From the NCBI GenBank assembly GCA_022818135.1, contig JAFMSR010000005.1:31675254-31739253 (forward strand): a stretch of 64,000 nt of DNA. The letters are read 5' to 3'. Below are positions 25,256-38,163 of the stretch, in pieces (position 1 is the stretch's first letter; each line of letters opens with the position of its first letter). The notes under the pieces are model-generated. The model saw only the letters and a program-made list of their open reading frames with translations. It was not told the origin of the DNA and searched no databases. This DNA comes from Saxidomus purpurata (taxonomy: Eukaryota > Mollusca > Bivalvia > Venerida > Veneridae). A program made the position numbers and the translations under genes.

Positions 25256-28200
25256 TTAAAGAATTCCATCTCAGAATACTGCATATATTGCCTTGCTAGG
25301 TCTATATGGCCTAGTAAGCAAACGAAATGACGGGTGATAATTGTACTACAACAGGTTTTTAATGTTGTATGGCCTTTGTAAACATTTTGACTTCTTAAAC
25401 CCTGACAGGCGATTTTTTCTAAATCAGACTTGTCGAGCTTTCAGTTTTGAAAAAAAAGTATCATCACTTGTTAAGATGGATGCCCACTGAAAACTATTGA
25501 CATATTCTCTTTACGACAGCAATGTTTCAGTTACAGGAGTTTTACAGGTAAACCTCCTGAACATGGTCTTCAAGTGACAAGAGGTTGATTACTCAGATGT
25601 ATGCTGATCACTCACTTGGGAAATATTATATGCAAATAAATGCGCTGTAAATAGCACATTGTCACCATGTCGAACAACTATCAGGAGAATAGAAGTGCAA
25701 AAGCATAAATTTTAATGGTATGTTATTCCAAGTAATACTCAATCATTGATTATTTTAGTATTTTAATTATCTATTATCGATCAAATATTACCGAACCACG
25801 AAATATAACTCAAACTATTTTACCACTAAAGTGGTAAATGTATCATGGCCGGCTTCCTTTGTTACACTGAAAGGGAAAACTGCTGCATGTTTTATACATT
25901 CACCCTAATTACGAGAGTGGATTAAAAGTTCTGTCACGGCAGATATACTCGGCCTGTTCTTTCTCCGCTTCAAGTATGGCAAAATATGCTTTATTTGATG
26001 GAGTAATCACTTTTACACAAGCAGTTGTATAGGTATCTCGTTTTCAATTAATTAGTAATGGAAGAATCGTATTCTACGACACTCTATGCCTGCCGTTGAA
26101 GTTATATTATGCATTAGTGTCGGCCGATATATCAAACAGCAATGGTTTTTACGACGTTAATCAATACCAACAGCAACAATCCAGAACAAGTCCAATTCAC
26201 AGAAGCATATACAATAGAGATAAGCCTCCATACCGGGCCTTTGTCAATAGAACAGCACGCTAAATGGGTGTTTTTATTTTTGTTGAATTTTGCAGAAAAA
26301 GGAGGGCGAATAAGTAGTTCTCATTAAGTACTGATTTAGACACAGAAAATTACAACAGTAAAATTGAAAAATTTATATAAGGGCGTCAAAAGTGTTTTGT
26401 GCTGCTGAAGTAGAGGGACAGGTTGTTATTTCAGTGAGAAAATGCTGTTTTTCATAGCTCTAGATTTCAGACGAATTAACAGATTGAATTTTAAATATGT
26501 AATAAGCCTGTTTATTTTGGTCATTTAAGTGTCCAGAGGTCATATTACTCTACTATGCATGTGGAAAATGAACATAAAACGAGACCAGGCAAACAAAGTA
26601 ATAACGTTTTGCATAAGTTTAATTTGTTCACTTATATTATGTGATGCAATTTTACTGTCAAATATACAATGTTATCTAAAGGGACCATTTAGCCATAATT
26701 TTCTGTTTTTACTTTATCCAGTCGCTCGTAAAACTTGGTTTGTTCGCAAAGATTTACATCTTTTATGCACACTTCTTTAGTAAGAATACGATTGAGTTCA
26801 CTCCTTATGGTATTAGTTTGAATGTCTTATCAATGAAGTGTTCAATTTGAAGTCAGTGGATTATTAACTTTTTCATTGAGTCACTTTGTATAACCATGTC
26901 ACAAGTATTAACCTATTTACATTTTGTATTTAAAATCGATTGTTAACTTAGGTTCTTGCGTATCATAATCCCACTTTCAAGAGTTCTAACCAGAACTCGA
27001 GTATGATGAAATTGGCCAATACATTAAAAAATATGACAAGTCTAATAAAAAAATCACGTAAAATACTTAATTCCTCGTTGCTTTGTGAAGAATTTAAATC
27101 CAAATTGCCCTCAGTTTCTCGTTTTCCACATCATGGCTTAAGATTAAGTAACTTACCAGCGTCGGTTTTTGGTGCCTGATTTGCTTGAAGTTTGAAAAAG
27201 GCAATCAGAGGGCAATATCTGAGATTGTTCTCAGCGGTATAACATTTGGCATTAAGAGCATGCAAACTGTTAGGAAAGACGTGTGAGAGACTCTTCTTAT
27301 AGCGAGGTTTATTGTTCATTCATACCCTTTATAGTTTGAATCAAGAATATCTCGTCAGTTTACAGTCCAAATGTCTCGTTTTTTTTACTTGATAGGAAAT
27401 CTGTCCAAAAAATGTAAGCTGGGATACATCTGTCATGTGGCTCTTCAGTTGTAAGGTTTTAGTTCCATCCCAATTGTGTAGGCAAACCCGATGCCAATTT
27501 CAGTCAATCCCCCAAGGCCCAAATATATGTTTCGAACATACACGGTCATTAAGCCGAAGGCTATATTGTTGGCCAAAAAATCATAATGAAATATAAGACC
27601 TGTGTATTTCCCAAATTGTTTTTCTTACTCTACTGCAACTAAAGAGGTGCCGAAGTTGTGTGTTTTTATAACAATACAGATGTCTGAATAGATTTTATAC
27701 AACGGAAGAAATCACACACTGAGCATGCAATGCCTCATCAGGTTAACGCACGAAAGCATTACCGCTGTGTTCCTCTTTTGTTATACCTTTTCTATTTCTT
27801 GTGATAAGTCATGTTCTACATACGTTTCATACAGTTAATGTATAGAAAGTGTTTGGACCCATTCAGCTTTTGGATGAATCAATTATAAAATTCTGAAACA
27901 ACCCAGATCCGAACTAAAATAACACTAAAGTTTTACAGCTAAAGTCAACGTATTTCTAAAGCAAAACAGATACATTTTACACCAATGTCTCTCGTGTAAG
28001 GATTGATTTTTTGCTTAAAGCAGGAATTAATTTCTGCTGTAGGAAAAGAAATAAAGATTTATATCGGCAAAATTGACGTTATATGCGTTTCGTTCTTCCT
28101 TTTCTGGCAGATTTGGGTTGAATTAAACCTCAAATAAATGATTATCCTACTCACCATTACAGTGTTCTTGTTTCCAGGTGTAAACAATAATCCAGGAGAC

Positions 28201-31200
28201 TGAATTTCAAGGAAATAAAGAGGAAACAGGGGATGGTCCTTTATGGTTGAGTCTGTATCCAGACATATTGCATTTAAATAATGTATTTAACTATATACAA
28301 GTAGATTTTATACGATATCAGTGGACCTGGGATTATCTTGCAAACAATGTTATTTTAAAGTTTGTGTATTGGTAAGAGAAAATAAGTGACACGGCAAAGA
28401 TGTATCTTTATTTACCCCCATTTTGTTGTTATATGTAAAGTAAGTTGTTGCGAAATTCTAGATTCTAAATTTTAGATAATAAATTATTGTTTAAAGCATT
28501 TTTTTAAATAACCAGTCCCATGTACATGTAATAGTAAGAAAGGCCTATTGGTAAGAAAGCATATAAACATTTTCTAGACAGCGAAATCCAACATACCAAC
28601 CATATAACATTGTAAGACACAGTAAAAGATAAAAAAAACTGTTATGTAATTAATCTTCGATTCTTTCAAATACTTATTCATGTCCATTTAGTAGATAGCC
28701 GTTCTTTGCGAAAAAAAACACTATTTATTCAGACCTAGGGAAAATGAAAATACTATTGATCGATAGCCATACATGATTGACAATGTAATTTCGGCATTGA
28801 GGTCATACGTGTATGCTGTGATTTCTAGTTAATTATTTACCACGCCACGAACGTTAATACGATCAGTACATATTATGTTTTATTTGTATATAATAACGAT
28901 TTACTAGAAAGTATGTTTCTAGTAATTGTATTATAATATATAAATATATATACCCACTGACTCTTACATTAGTACAACTGACGGTCACGTGACAACATGA
29001 CCCGGTTGAAGTTGTTTTACCAACATAAAGTTAAAAGATGGCATATCTTAGTTTATCATATTTTCCTCAAAAATACCACGACATTTACATATACGCAATG
29101 TATAAGCAAGTGATGCTCATAGTATTTTTCCACAGGAAAAGGAGAAGACCTAAAGAAAAAACTCTTGTGAAGTTCTTCTCTCACACATTCTTAGATAAAT
29201 AAAAAAATATCGACTGGCTGGATTGAAGTTTAACCCTTGAAATAAGGATTTACACTTAATAATATAATGAATAGGTCCATAAGGGACAAGTCAGTCTGTA
29301 TGTAGATGCCAGATAAAATTGGCTGTTACGGTATGTCATTCTTCTTATCGATGATTTCAATGCCCCTCCATATAAACGGGTCGGCGTATACAACTGTTAC
29401 TTTTGCGTTGGAAAAAAAAGATAAATATACATTGTTTCAGGAAGTTGCTGAACTTCGATGTTTCACGAAACGAAACAGATATACGATTTTCCTCTCTGAA
29501 TGCATGTGTCAGTAAAAAAGCAAAACCAGTTGAACTGCTGTATCACAGCATTAGTTATATGTTACAGTCCAATTTTATTACATCAGATTTATCGTTGGTC
29601 ACGTGTCAACCTGTGCTCTCACCTGTATAATTAAATTGTTCGGTGAACTAGGCTACTATCACATTATCAGTGCGAAGAAAAGTGTTGCATGCGGCCTTTA
29701 TAGCTATCGTGGATTAGGGCAAGGGGAGAATGTAATCTAGGTTCACCAGGAGACCCCGTCTAGACACTATGTCCCACAAATACGATTTATTACCCTTTCC
29801 TCTTTGCATCAGCTGTTTTGGAAGGGTATGTATTACATAGGGAGTAATAGACGTGTTGTTATATTAGAGGGTGTATATGTTTATTACAAATGTAACCAAC
29901 GTAAAGACGACGACCTATCACCTCTATGCGGCGGGCGCTTTTTCAAAGGTTTATTCTCGATTACATGTCTGGTCGTCCCTTGAGCGAAAAGTGCGAATAC
30001 AAAATGCAATAAATATCCAATTTGGTGAAATAAGAAGACGTATAATAGAATCAAGAGGAGGTCATAAATTACAGCCTCGAATGACTTAAATTGGTTTAAT
30101 GGACGTGCTCATATACCTAGTATGGAACCTAATGCTAAATTTAAAGGAATTAACCGATCATTTAGCATCTTATTAATCTTTTTTGTTACCCAAGACGTTG
30201 CTATAGTTACTGTTGTAGAACATAAATTAGATTTATTAAATCGGCTTATCTTATTGTTGGGAAAATTGAAAGAAGGGATGTTTTCTGATTTTTCAGCTTA
30301 CAAAGATTAAATCGGGAGACAGTGTAGAACTATGTGATTAATTAACAGTACACGAGAATAGCAGTTTTAAACAATTACCTTATTCGCAGGGAAAAAATTC
30401 AAGCTTGTAATAAAACATTTAAATAAGAGTATTAGAAGCATCTTCTTTTCTTCTTATGACCCATTTCGTCAGCAGAAAGCAAAACAATAGTGACATTTCT
30501 TTAAAAACAATAAACTTTCTATGCATTATAACGGTGAAAAGCTAAACAAAGTCATAGCATATAGCGCTTTGTATTGCAAACATAGTTCTGCAAAGCCATG
30601 TTGTTCTGTGGCAACTCTGTTTAGTACATTGCAACTCTGTTTAAACAGAAAAAACTTTTTAATAAGGAATTTCCATTGAAACCAGATCGCTGTTTTATAC
30701 GACTTGTTAAAACTTATTATGTTATTTCTTTTGAATATTTTTTCAGCGAAACTTAGTAAACATGGCTGCAATTGTTGCCATAGAAACAAGTCATCCTCCT
30801 GTAGAAATGTTTCACATCCTCCTCTAAGCGATTAAACTCAGTTTGACAGACATTGTTTGCATTTCGTTCCCACTTTGACCTAGTTACATTTTAAACAGAC
30901 TTTATTTTTTAGACTCTAGCTTACAATATGTTTATGTTAGTTGCGTACAAATATTGTTTGATGTAATACGTTATATAACACCGGGGTCATGTGTGGTGTC
31001 AGTAGTTTATTGCATTTGACAATTAAGTTTTGGCTCGACATCAGTTAAGATCGTGTCAACAGCTGTATCAGTGGTACGAACTTTTACTTATGTTACCTAT
31101 TTAGATGATATTCACTTACAAATTTAATACGGTAGTTACCCTCTGTGAGGGGACTTTAGAACGCAATATCTGTATAAGGGTTTTGTTCTTTTGATTTATT

Positions 31201-32204
31201 TTCGATGGGAATATAGATGAGTTTGTGGTTTTTTGAATATAGAATTGTATTTATTTAAGTACTCTATGACACGAGTGTACCTTGGTATTCATTTGAGTTT
31301 CTTAAAGAGACTTTGTTGTTGGTTTTGAGGCAAGTATTAAGGTTAATAAAACGGCTTATAAGGAAGTTCATATTGATGGTGAAGTGCACCAAAAAATCGC
31401 TACGGTATAAAGATACACCAAAAGTGTATACAATGGAATTTGTTTGTTTTAAATGCTGAACATATTACCAATGTCATAATTTAAAAATGTCCACTGCTTG
31501 ACATGCGACTTATCAGATTTTAAAAAACTAACTGAGCGAAAATTGTGACTTGGCACCTACTGAACCAAACGTATATCGTTTGCAAAAAATAACATAGAAA
31601 GGTAACATGCACACTCGGGACATTTGAATAGTCCTCTTCCACTAAAGTGGTTTTTTTTCTGTCGTAATTTATTTAAAGTCTGAACCCTTCTTTCATGACA
31701 TACTTTTGTCAGACTTTTTCAGGAGTTAGGATAATGAAAATGCAAGTTTTAAACGCGAAGTTTTGCTGAATCAGAAGCAACAAAAATACGTGATTATATA
31801 ACAGACTGTTAACAAAAAGTTTTTAAAGTGTTAGATATCAGATAACAATAACTGGAGCCCGAAATCAGTTCTTTTTATCGCTGTATAATTATATAACAAA
31901 GATTCGTGTATTTGCGACAGAGGGCGTTCTTATAATGCGTCAAGTAAATAGTAGGCTATCCGACAGCTTTTTTATTATTCGTGCAACTGCAACGAAAGGA
32001 AAGCATTAGACTTGAACAAAAAAGAAAGAAAGATGAATTCAGCATGTTACGACTAAATTGTTTGTTTTATAATAAATAGACTTCATTCATGGCTTTTGCA
32101 TTTAATGTCAATAATCAATAACACAGAACTAAAAGCGTTATTATTCAAATCAGTTTATCTTTTTATTTTGATGGAAGCGGACAGTTAATAGTTAAGTTGG
32201 GGTT
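25256..32204. other. gene-free stretch
   Basis: No gene is supported. Structures seen are a 9-bp-arm palindrome at 25819-25838, whose core CCACTAAAGTGG recurs at 31639-31650, and a TA-rich patch near 28931-28952. The open frames at 29871-30089 and 30122-30310 are short and have no recognisable domain. Confidence 0.45.
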
Positions 32205-32330
32205 TTATTGAATGAAATATGTTAAATATTTTATGCTTCCTATATCATAATACGTATGGATCAAAATAAAGTTGATCTTTCATTGAATAAAACATGTTAA
32301 ATGTTTATTGCTTACCATATAGAAAATATA
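32205..32330. repeat. two-copy tandem duplication of about 75 bp
   Basis: A stretch reading TTATTGAATGAAATATGTTA and onward from 32205 is matched with substitutions from 32280 (TCATTGAATAAAACATGTTA). The two copies are clearly related but diverged. The end of the second copy is indistinct. Confidence 0.55.
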
Positions 32331-33177
32331 GTATAGTTTGAAACTAATACAATAAGGCGATTGCAGTTTGTAAAAGTATAGAAAAAAGCAGACAGAACTG
32401 TTTGTAAAGAAGTTATCAAATTGCATAGAAAGTACTTGAAATACACATGCAATGTCTTTTAGTCTTTGAGTACTAAAATGCGTGTTGCGGGTACTACAAA
32501 GTTAGTTACAAATCATAACATGCTACAGGCTATGGGCTTTTTATGTCACAAAAATAAAAACAGAATTTTCAATGAAACTGTGGCTGCACTTTTGAAAAAC
32601 TTTGAACCAGTGCTAGTCTGAAACATTTGAACCAGCACAAGTCTTTACTTCAGCAAACAACTGAAACATGACTTGCACATTCTGATTGTCTTCCAATAAA
32701 CTATAAGTTCCGACACGGTTTACTGAACAGCCAATATTGATCGACCTGTACAAATGGCTTGAACTGCCCAAAGAACATTGGTGAATCGATAGAACTACGA
32801 AAATTTTGCGCAACAAACTTCAAGTTGTTTTAATTGATGTACAATGACGCACATTATGACGAAAGATATGATTCTGTATTTAAATTTGATTTCAAATACA
32901 ACTGAAAATAAGCACAGTTGATAAACACATGTAGTTTGCTGATCACCCAAACACATTAAAAATAAAATGTAGTAAAAGCACAACCGAATGTGTGATGCAG
33001 ACAGGCACATTCTAATTTAAATCGGGTTACACCAGAATACAAAGTCTCTGCAGTTTGTTGCATAAAACTATACGCTCTGAAACCTTCTAACGTCTCTTTC
33101 GTCTGACTTTTAAACATTCAAACTCAAGTCAAATATAAAAATGTTTTTAGTTATGTTTGCCTTGATATAAAACAGAA

Positions 33178-33458
33178 CTCATTTGTGATTTTTCAAATTT
33201 AAATCAGAGCATATGTCTGGTCAGACGAAATTAAAGAAGATCATATGTCTGATTTTTCAAATTTTAAGGAGAGCTCACTTCTGATCGTTCAAAGTTGTAA
33301 CTGGGGTCATTGCTAATTAGTCAAATTTGAAACTTGACTCATTTCTGATTGGTCAAATCTTACCGAGTTCATTTTTGTTTGGTCATATTTAAAAAGAAGC
33401 CAATTTTAGGTTAGACAAATTTGAAACATATTCATTTTTCGGAATTTTTTAAACAGAG
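33178..33458. repeat. degenerate array of about nine 31-bp units
   Basis: Successive units of 30-34 bp follow the pattern CTCATTTCTGATTGGTCAAA then an A/T-rich tail ending near GAG. I count about nine, from 33178 to 33458. The core TTGGTCAAA or TTTTTCAAA is the best kept part. The units are well diverged, so the array is old. It ends about 390 bp before the membrane-protein frame at 33845 and could lie in that gene's upstream region or intron. Confidence 0.75.
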
Positions 33459-33844
33459 TACATTGACTTTAGTGTTTCCTTTTTTAAGCTCAAGACAACA
33501 TGTATGTAAGATTTAATGTAAGATGTAAGATTCTTAATAACACACAAATAAATCTCTATGTGACAAATAAATCTGTACGTGACTATCCTTCATTAAATAT
33601 AATGGGGAACAATTATATAATTTTAGATAACAAAAAAAAAAATAAAGTAACACAAAAAAACCTATTAAATATGTGAAATCATACAGAAGAAATAATTCGG
33701 TAATGTTATAGGTAAATTAGATGTAATATAGAGAGAAAACAAGTATATCATGTTATAATGAGATGAAAAATGTCTTTCTGACTTATTAAGAAGATATATT
33801 GGCCTCTTGTTCGTAGTTATAACAATTACAATCAAAATGATAGG

Positions 33845-34273
33845 ATGAAAGCAACGCTACAATTAATCAAATACTCTGTCCTTATTTGTAAGTACTTGCC
33901 CGCCATATATTTAGCAAATATTCTATTTCATTTAATCATGGGTATTATCAGCATTATAAATTACAAAAACTTCACGATAATTGTCGGATTACAGACGATT
34001 TTAACAATTTTGTGTCTTTACATAAGCGAGAAAGCAAGGCCGTGTACAAGGATCTTGCTTCCACCTCTGATTTTCCGGTTTTTTGTTATTTTGTTTTGGC
34101 ACAATATCCTTTTTAAACTCGTAGTATCGCTTTTAGGCAATTATGTGTGTCAATTAGATTATCAAAGATATTTAATAGCGTGCAGTGTAGAGGCTTATGT
34201 AGAGGTACAAATGTATATTAGAATTAGAGTATCTTTTTCGGTAGCTTTAAATACAAGACAGGCTCTTGTATGA
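33845..34273 (+). CDS. predicted small multi-pass membrane protein (142 aa)
   Basis: The frame encodes three strongly hydrophobic segments at about residues 17-39, 43-61 and 70-101. Between the second and third lies a basic, cysteine-containing loop (EKARPCTR), and the C-terminal tail of about 40 residues is mixed. AATAAA lies 56 bp after the TGA, as expected of a terminal exon or an intronless gene. The frame stays open upstream of the chosen ATG to 33782, about 164 codons in all. A CTGAC followed by a pyrimidine-rich stretch and TTCGTAG (ending 33816) could be a splice acceptor, so this may be a last exon. By a rough calculation at one-third G+C, an open stretch this long is expected about 0.04 times by chance. 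I do not recognise the family. Confidence 0.4.
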   Translation: MKATLQLIKYSVLICKYLPAIYLANILFHLIMGIISIINYKNFTIIVGLQTILTILCLYISEKARPCTRILLPPLIFRFFVILFWHNILFKLVVSLLGNYVCQLDYQRYLIACSVEAYVEVQMYIRIRVSFSVALNTRQALV

Positions 34274-34329
34274 TAACCTGATTCACTGACCCAGATTTGA
34301 AAGGCATTGCACTGTTTCATATTTGATTT

Positions 34330-34335
34330 AATAAA
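34330..34335 (+). promoter_or_regulatory. poly(A) signal AATAAA
   Basis: This is a canonical hexamer 56 bp after the stop of the 142-codon frame, followed by mixed T/G-rich sequence (CTGATTG and then TTGGTTTATT). The hexamer is common in A+T-rich DNA; its position is what makes it notable. Confidence 0.4.
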
Positions 34336-36711
34336 CCTGATTGAATCTTAGATTGGTTTATTCTAACCATACTATTGTACATAAAACTTTTTTTCAGTAA
34401 TGTATATGTCTTAGACAGGTTACATATTTATTGTATTTTATTTTTTTCTAGGGTTCATATGGGTTTCTTATCCAGGTAAACAAAACCAAACAAACTGCTT
34501 GGACATTTTGTTTGCGTTTATGCGTTACGTGTTTATTCATGATTGTTTATTTAAACTGGTTCAACATGCTGTTTTAGTAATTTGATTTGGTCACTTGCTG
34601 AGGAAAGTAAGGAAATGTTTTGTATTACTTTATATTTGAGTGTTTTAAATTGGAATAGCTATATATTATTAGACAAACATTCTGTGTATTTAAGTCACAT
34701 GATTTCTGTTTATTATGACACTCTTCCGTACTTGCCACAGTAAGTGACCCATTTCTAAACCCCCAAATAAATGGACAAATATAACACTTCTGCATGCAAA
34801 CCCCCATTCAAACACCCGTAAAACAAAGAACATTTACCATTGATGATCATCATCGGAAAGCTATTAAAACCCTATTAAAACTGTTATCATTGATAGGGGA
34901 AGAAAAATGAAAAAAAAAAATCGCGGAAATTAAAAAATGTTTGCGGAATAGAATTTAAGCTGACATATTTACATATTTTTCTACAAAATAAATTTCTTAT
35001 TTTAATAGGGTTTTCATGGCCATAAGAGTGCAAATTACAATGCTACACAACTATTAACACGCTTTAGAATTCCTGCCTGCAACTGGTGGGATGTCATATT
35101 GCAAGATGCAAACGTTTGTGTGATTGTAACGTGCCATCACTTCATCAAAAGCTGAATTATCTAATAGTAAATAAATGTAAGATCGAATTACCTCCCTTTA
35201 AAATAATTGAAAAGTCGACGAAAGTAGATTATTTTATTTCAATAATGTTATATTTTAAAAAGAGATTAAATGTATATATATAAATATATGTATAAATTTA
35301 ATACAGCAGTAAATCAGTAAATCTGCTACGGTATAGTAAATGAATTTGTAAGTAAAAACTTTCGCCACAGTTTAATGGCCATAGCACCGGTACTAGCTTT
35401 GTTTCAAACCATTATATTTGTTTTCTGATAATCTTAGATATAAAGACCATCAAATCTTTATTTCTTTGTTAAACAATACATTTTTTTCTTTAAAATGATT
35501 TTCTAGTGGCCATTAAATCAAATGTTTCCACACAATTCTGCACCTAACACTTGTGTCTTTGTGTACCGGTACTTGTCATGTCATAATCAGAATATTACTT
35601 GACTTATATAACTATTTCCGTAATGAATTTAATGCAGTTTGTGGCTATTAAAGAAGCATTCGATTTTAAGGAATAATTTCTGGGAATAGATGGCAGTAAC
35701 TAGGTCATCTGTATAAAAAAAATGAGTTTAACGGGGTTGCTTTTGTTTCGTTAATTCAAGAGTCGTTTAATGGGAATTAGATACCAGTTGAAACAGCTTG
35801 TTGTGGTCTTAAATGTATACTGCATTCGGTAGTGACATGTGAAGGTAAGCTTTCAGAGAAATGGTTGATTAATTAAATACGATAAAAGAGTGTTAGTGTT
35901 GCAATCTGACGTTTGCTTTTGTTCCTTATCATGGCCGAAGAACAACAGTATTGAAATGACATCAGTTGATATATTTTTATTTTTCAAATACCCTGTTTGC
36001 AGTTATTTGTGTTCATGATATTGCTGTTCTGTGACAGGATACTTTGTTATTTGTGTTATAGTAAGAGTGATAAACTGTAACACAGTTTGCAGGTACGTAA
36101 TAATTTAAACGACAGTAGCGACGTCTCATATATTTTTTGATAATCAGAATATACTTAACTTTACAACTTCATATCAGTTTGCAAAGTCAAAAAGGATTTG
36201 AATTTGTATTGCCAAACTATATAATGAACGGGAGTTTTCTTAGAAAGAAAAATATGACATACTGCTTCGAATGTGACCATATTGTGTTGAAAAATTTGAG
36301 TTTAACAAAAGAATTAATAAATTATATTTTGCCTTTCAAAAACGAAAGTAGGTTTTCCAGTTTTCAAATATCTTAGTAATTTCCGAAAAGTCTCACAGAA
36401 AGAGGCTGGAAATAGGATTAACATGAAAAGACATGCCTATTTTGAATTATAGTTGAAAGAACTTTACTTCCGATGAAGAGCAATGTTTATCTCTGACGGT
36501 TAACAACATGCAATAAAACGAAAGGAGGACAAAAGACCATCCAGGTCAATCTAAGGAAATACAAAAACATTAACTCGTTTTTCTGCAGCAGTATTTTAAA
36601 CAGGGATATACTCAACAGCTACTGTTAATTTTAAGAAGCCACTTTCAAACTGTATGTCCCTGTTACAAATCCAGATTTATAAGAAAATTTGATTGGTCTT
36701 AGTGGTGGACC
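34336..36711. other. gene-free stretch
   Basis: No gene is supported. The sequence is A+T-rich with short featureless frames and a TA-rich patch near 35272-35300. Confidence 0.45.
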
Positions 36712-36804
36712 TTTAACGAAACTTTTAACATACCACCTGCCATTTTGATTGATGATTAGATAAAGAAGGAAAAAGGCAGGTGGTGCTTTAAAAATTTCGT
36801 TTAG
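36712..36804. repeat. 93-nt imperfect hairpin (30-bp arms)
   Basis: The left arm 36712-36741 (ending TACCACCTGCC) and right arm 36775-36804 (beginning GGCAGGTGGTG) pair at 24 of 30 positions by Watson-Crick rules plus one wobble, around a 33-nt loop. The inner ten pairs are perfect. It could be a small fold-back element, or a transcribed hairpin such as a microRNA precursor. The size fits a precursor, but the loop is long for one. No flanking target duplication is evident. Confidence 0.7.
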
Positions 36805-37875
36805 TATATATAATTAGAGGTGATTGTTTAGGGGAAAATGAAAATATATATAACTTACAGGAACAGCAAAAACTGCACAAGTGTCGTATTTAAGAATGAT
36901 TTTTTCTTTAGGGCTATTACATTGCATGCCACATGAAGCTGTTTTTCACTACACATACGACAATCACACGCCTGGCTCCCTGTGTAATTGACCTGTACGT
37001 ATCATTAAATATCACTGACATATAAGTATTCTTTAAAAGTTTCCCAAGTAAAATTGATATGTGAGAATGATATACTGGATAATTTTGGCTTATGACTTGC
37101 AAAATTCACAATATTTGATGCACTTGGTGTGTTTATGTGAATATGGGAGTAACCAAAACATATTAAATACAAAATTATTATTAATTTATTACCTTTCTAT
37201 TGAAATAAATTGTATTTCTAAATTAGGGAAACTACTGGAAAATATAGTTTTAAAAATTATAGATGTAATAAATCATAATTAAAATTCTATCGGGAAATAT
37301 ATATTTTTCCAAATCCAGGTCATGTGTATACTATTTCCTTTAATTGAAGAGCTGCAAAATAATTTAATATCCATTAATATGGTGTACAAAGCAATAATTG
37401 AAATTGGATTGCCTGACTTACAGGTATTTTAACAGTGTGGCTCAATTTCGGTTAATATGGCGTGCAAAATTGATCAGAAACAGTCTTTCTATTCTCCTTT
37501 GACTGTTAATTAGACAGGCAATTTTGTTTTCAGCTGACGTAAACATTTTATCTTGAAACAAGAGATCAGAAAAACCCACAGATTTTCTAATTCAGTTCAG
37601 GCTTTTAATTGCCCCGATGATTGGAATAAAGCAATTTCTCGGTGGACCCGTGCATTAGTTTGTCAGTGCTTTCGTATGCATCAATAACTTTATCATGAAT
37701 GGTGGAAAATGTTCGTACAAAACTAGAGTAAATTCCAAGGTCCCTTTTTCGCAATTTAACGTTAAACGGGTCATATATCAATTCAGTCTTGTATCAGCTT
37801 TGACACAATTAAACCACATATGTCTGCTGCTGAAAGGTCAGGGTCATAATTTACATTCCTTTGCTGTTTTTTATT

Positions 37876-37918
37876 GGGGAGGGGGGGGGGAGGTGGGATT
37901 GTGTGATACGGGGAGGGG
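37876..37918. repeat. G-rich tract with a run of ten G
   Basis: The tract holds GGGG, a run of ten G, GGG, GGGG and GGGG separated by short spacers. It has enough G runs for a G-quadruplex on the plus strand. It is conspicuous in such A+T-rich surroundings. Confidence 0.8.
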
Positions 37919-38047
37919 CATATGTCACTTTACAGCGACAGCTTCAGTCTAGAAAATGAAAATTTAGAAACCAATTATATTAAGGTCAATTTTATGAAAT
38001 GAAAAAAAAATTGTTTTCTTGTTTTATTCATTGAAGTGCATTATGTT

Positions 38048-38163
38048 GACGAGTGTCTGCAGTTCGAACTCTTGTTTTTTTTGTGTGTACGTGTATGTGT
38101 CTGTGTGACGAGTGTTTGCAGTTCGAAATCTTGTTTTTTTGGTGTACGTGTATGTGTCTGTGT
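38048..38163. repeat. two-copy tandem duplication of about 58 bp
   Basis: A 59-bp unit beginning GACGAGTGTCTGCAGTTCGA and ending in TGTGTCTGTGT (38048-38106) is followed directly by a 57-bp near-copy (38107-38163). Differences are a few substitutions and changes in T-run and GT lengths, so this is a fairly recent tandem duplication. Confidence 0.9.
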
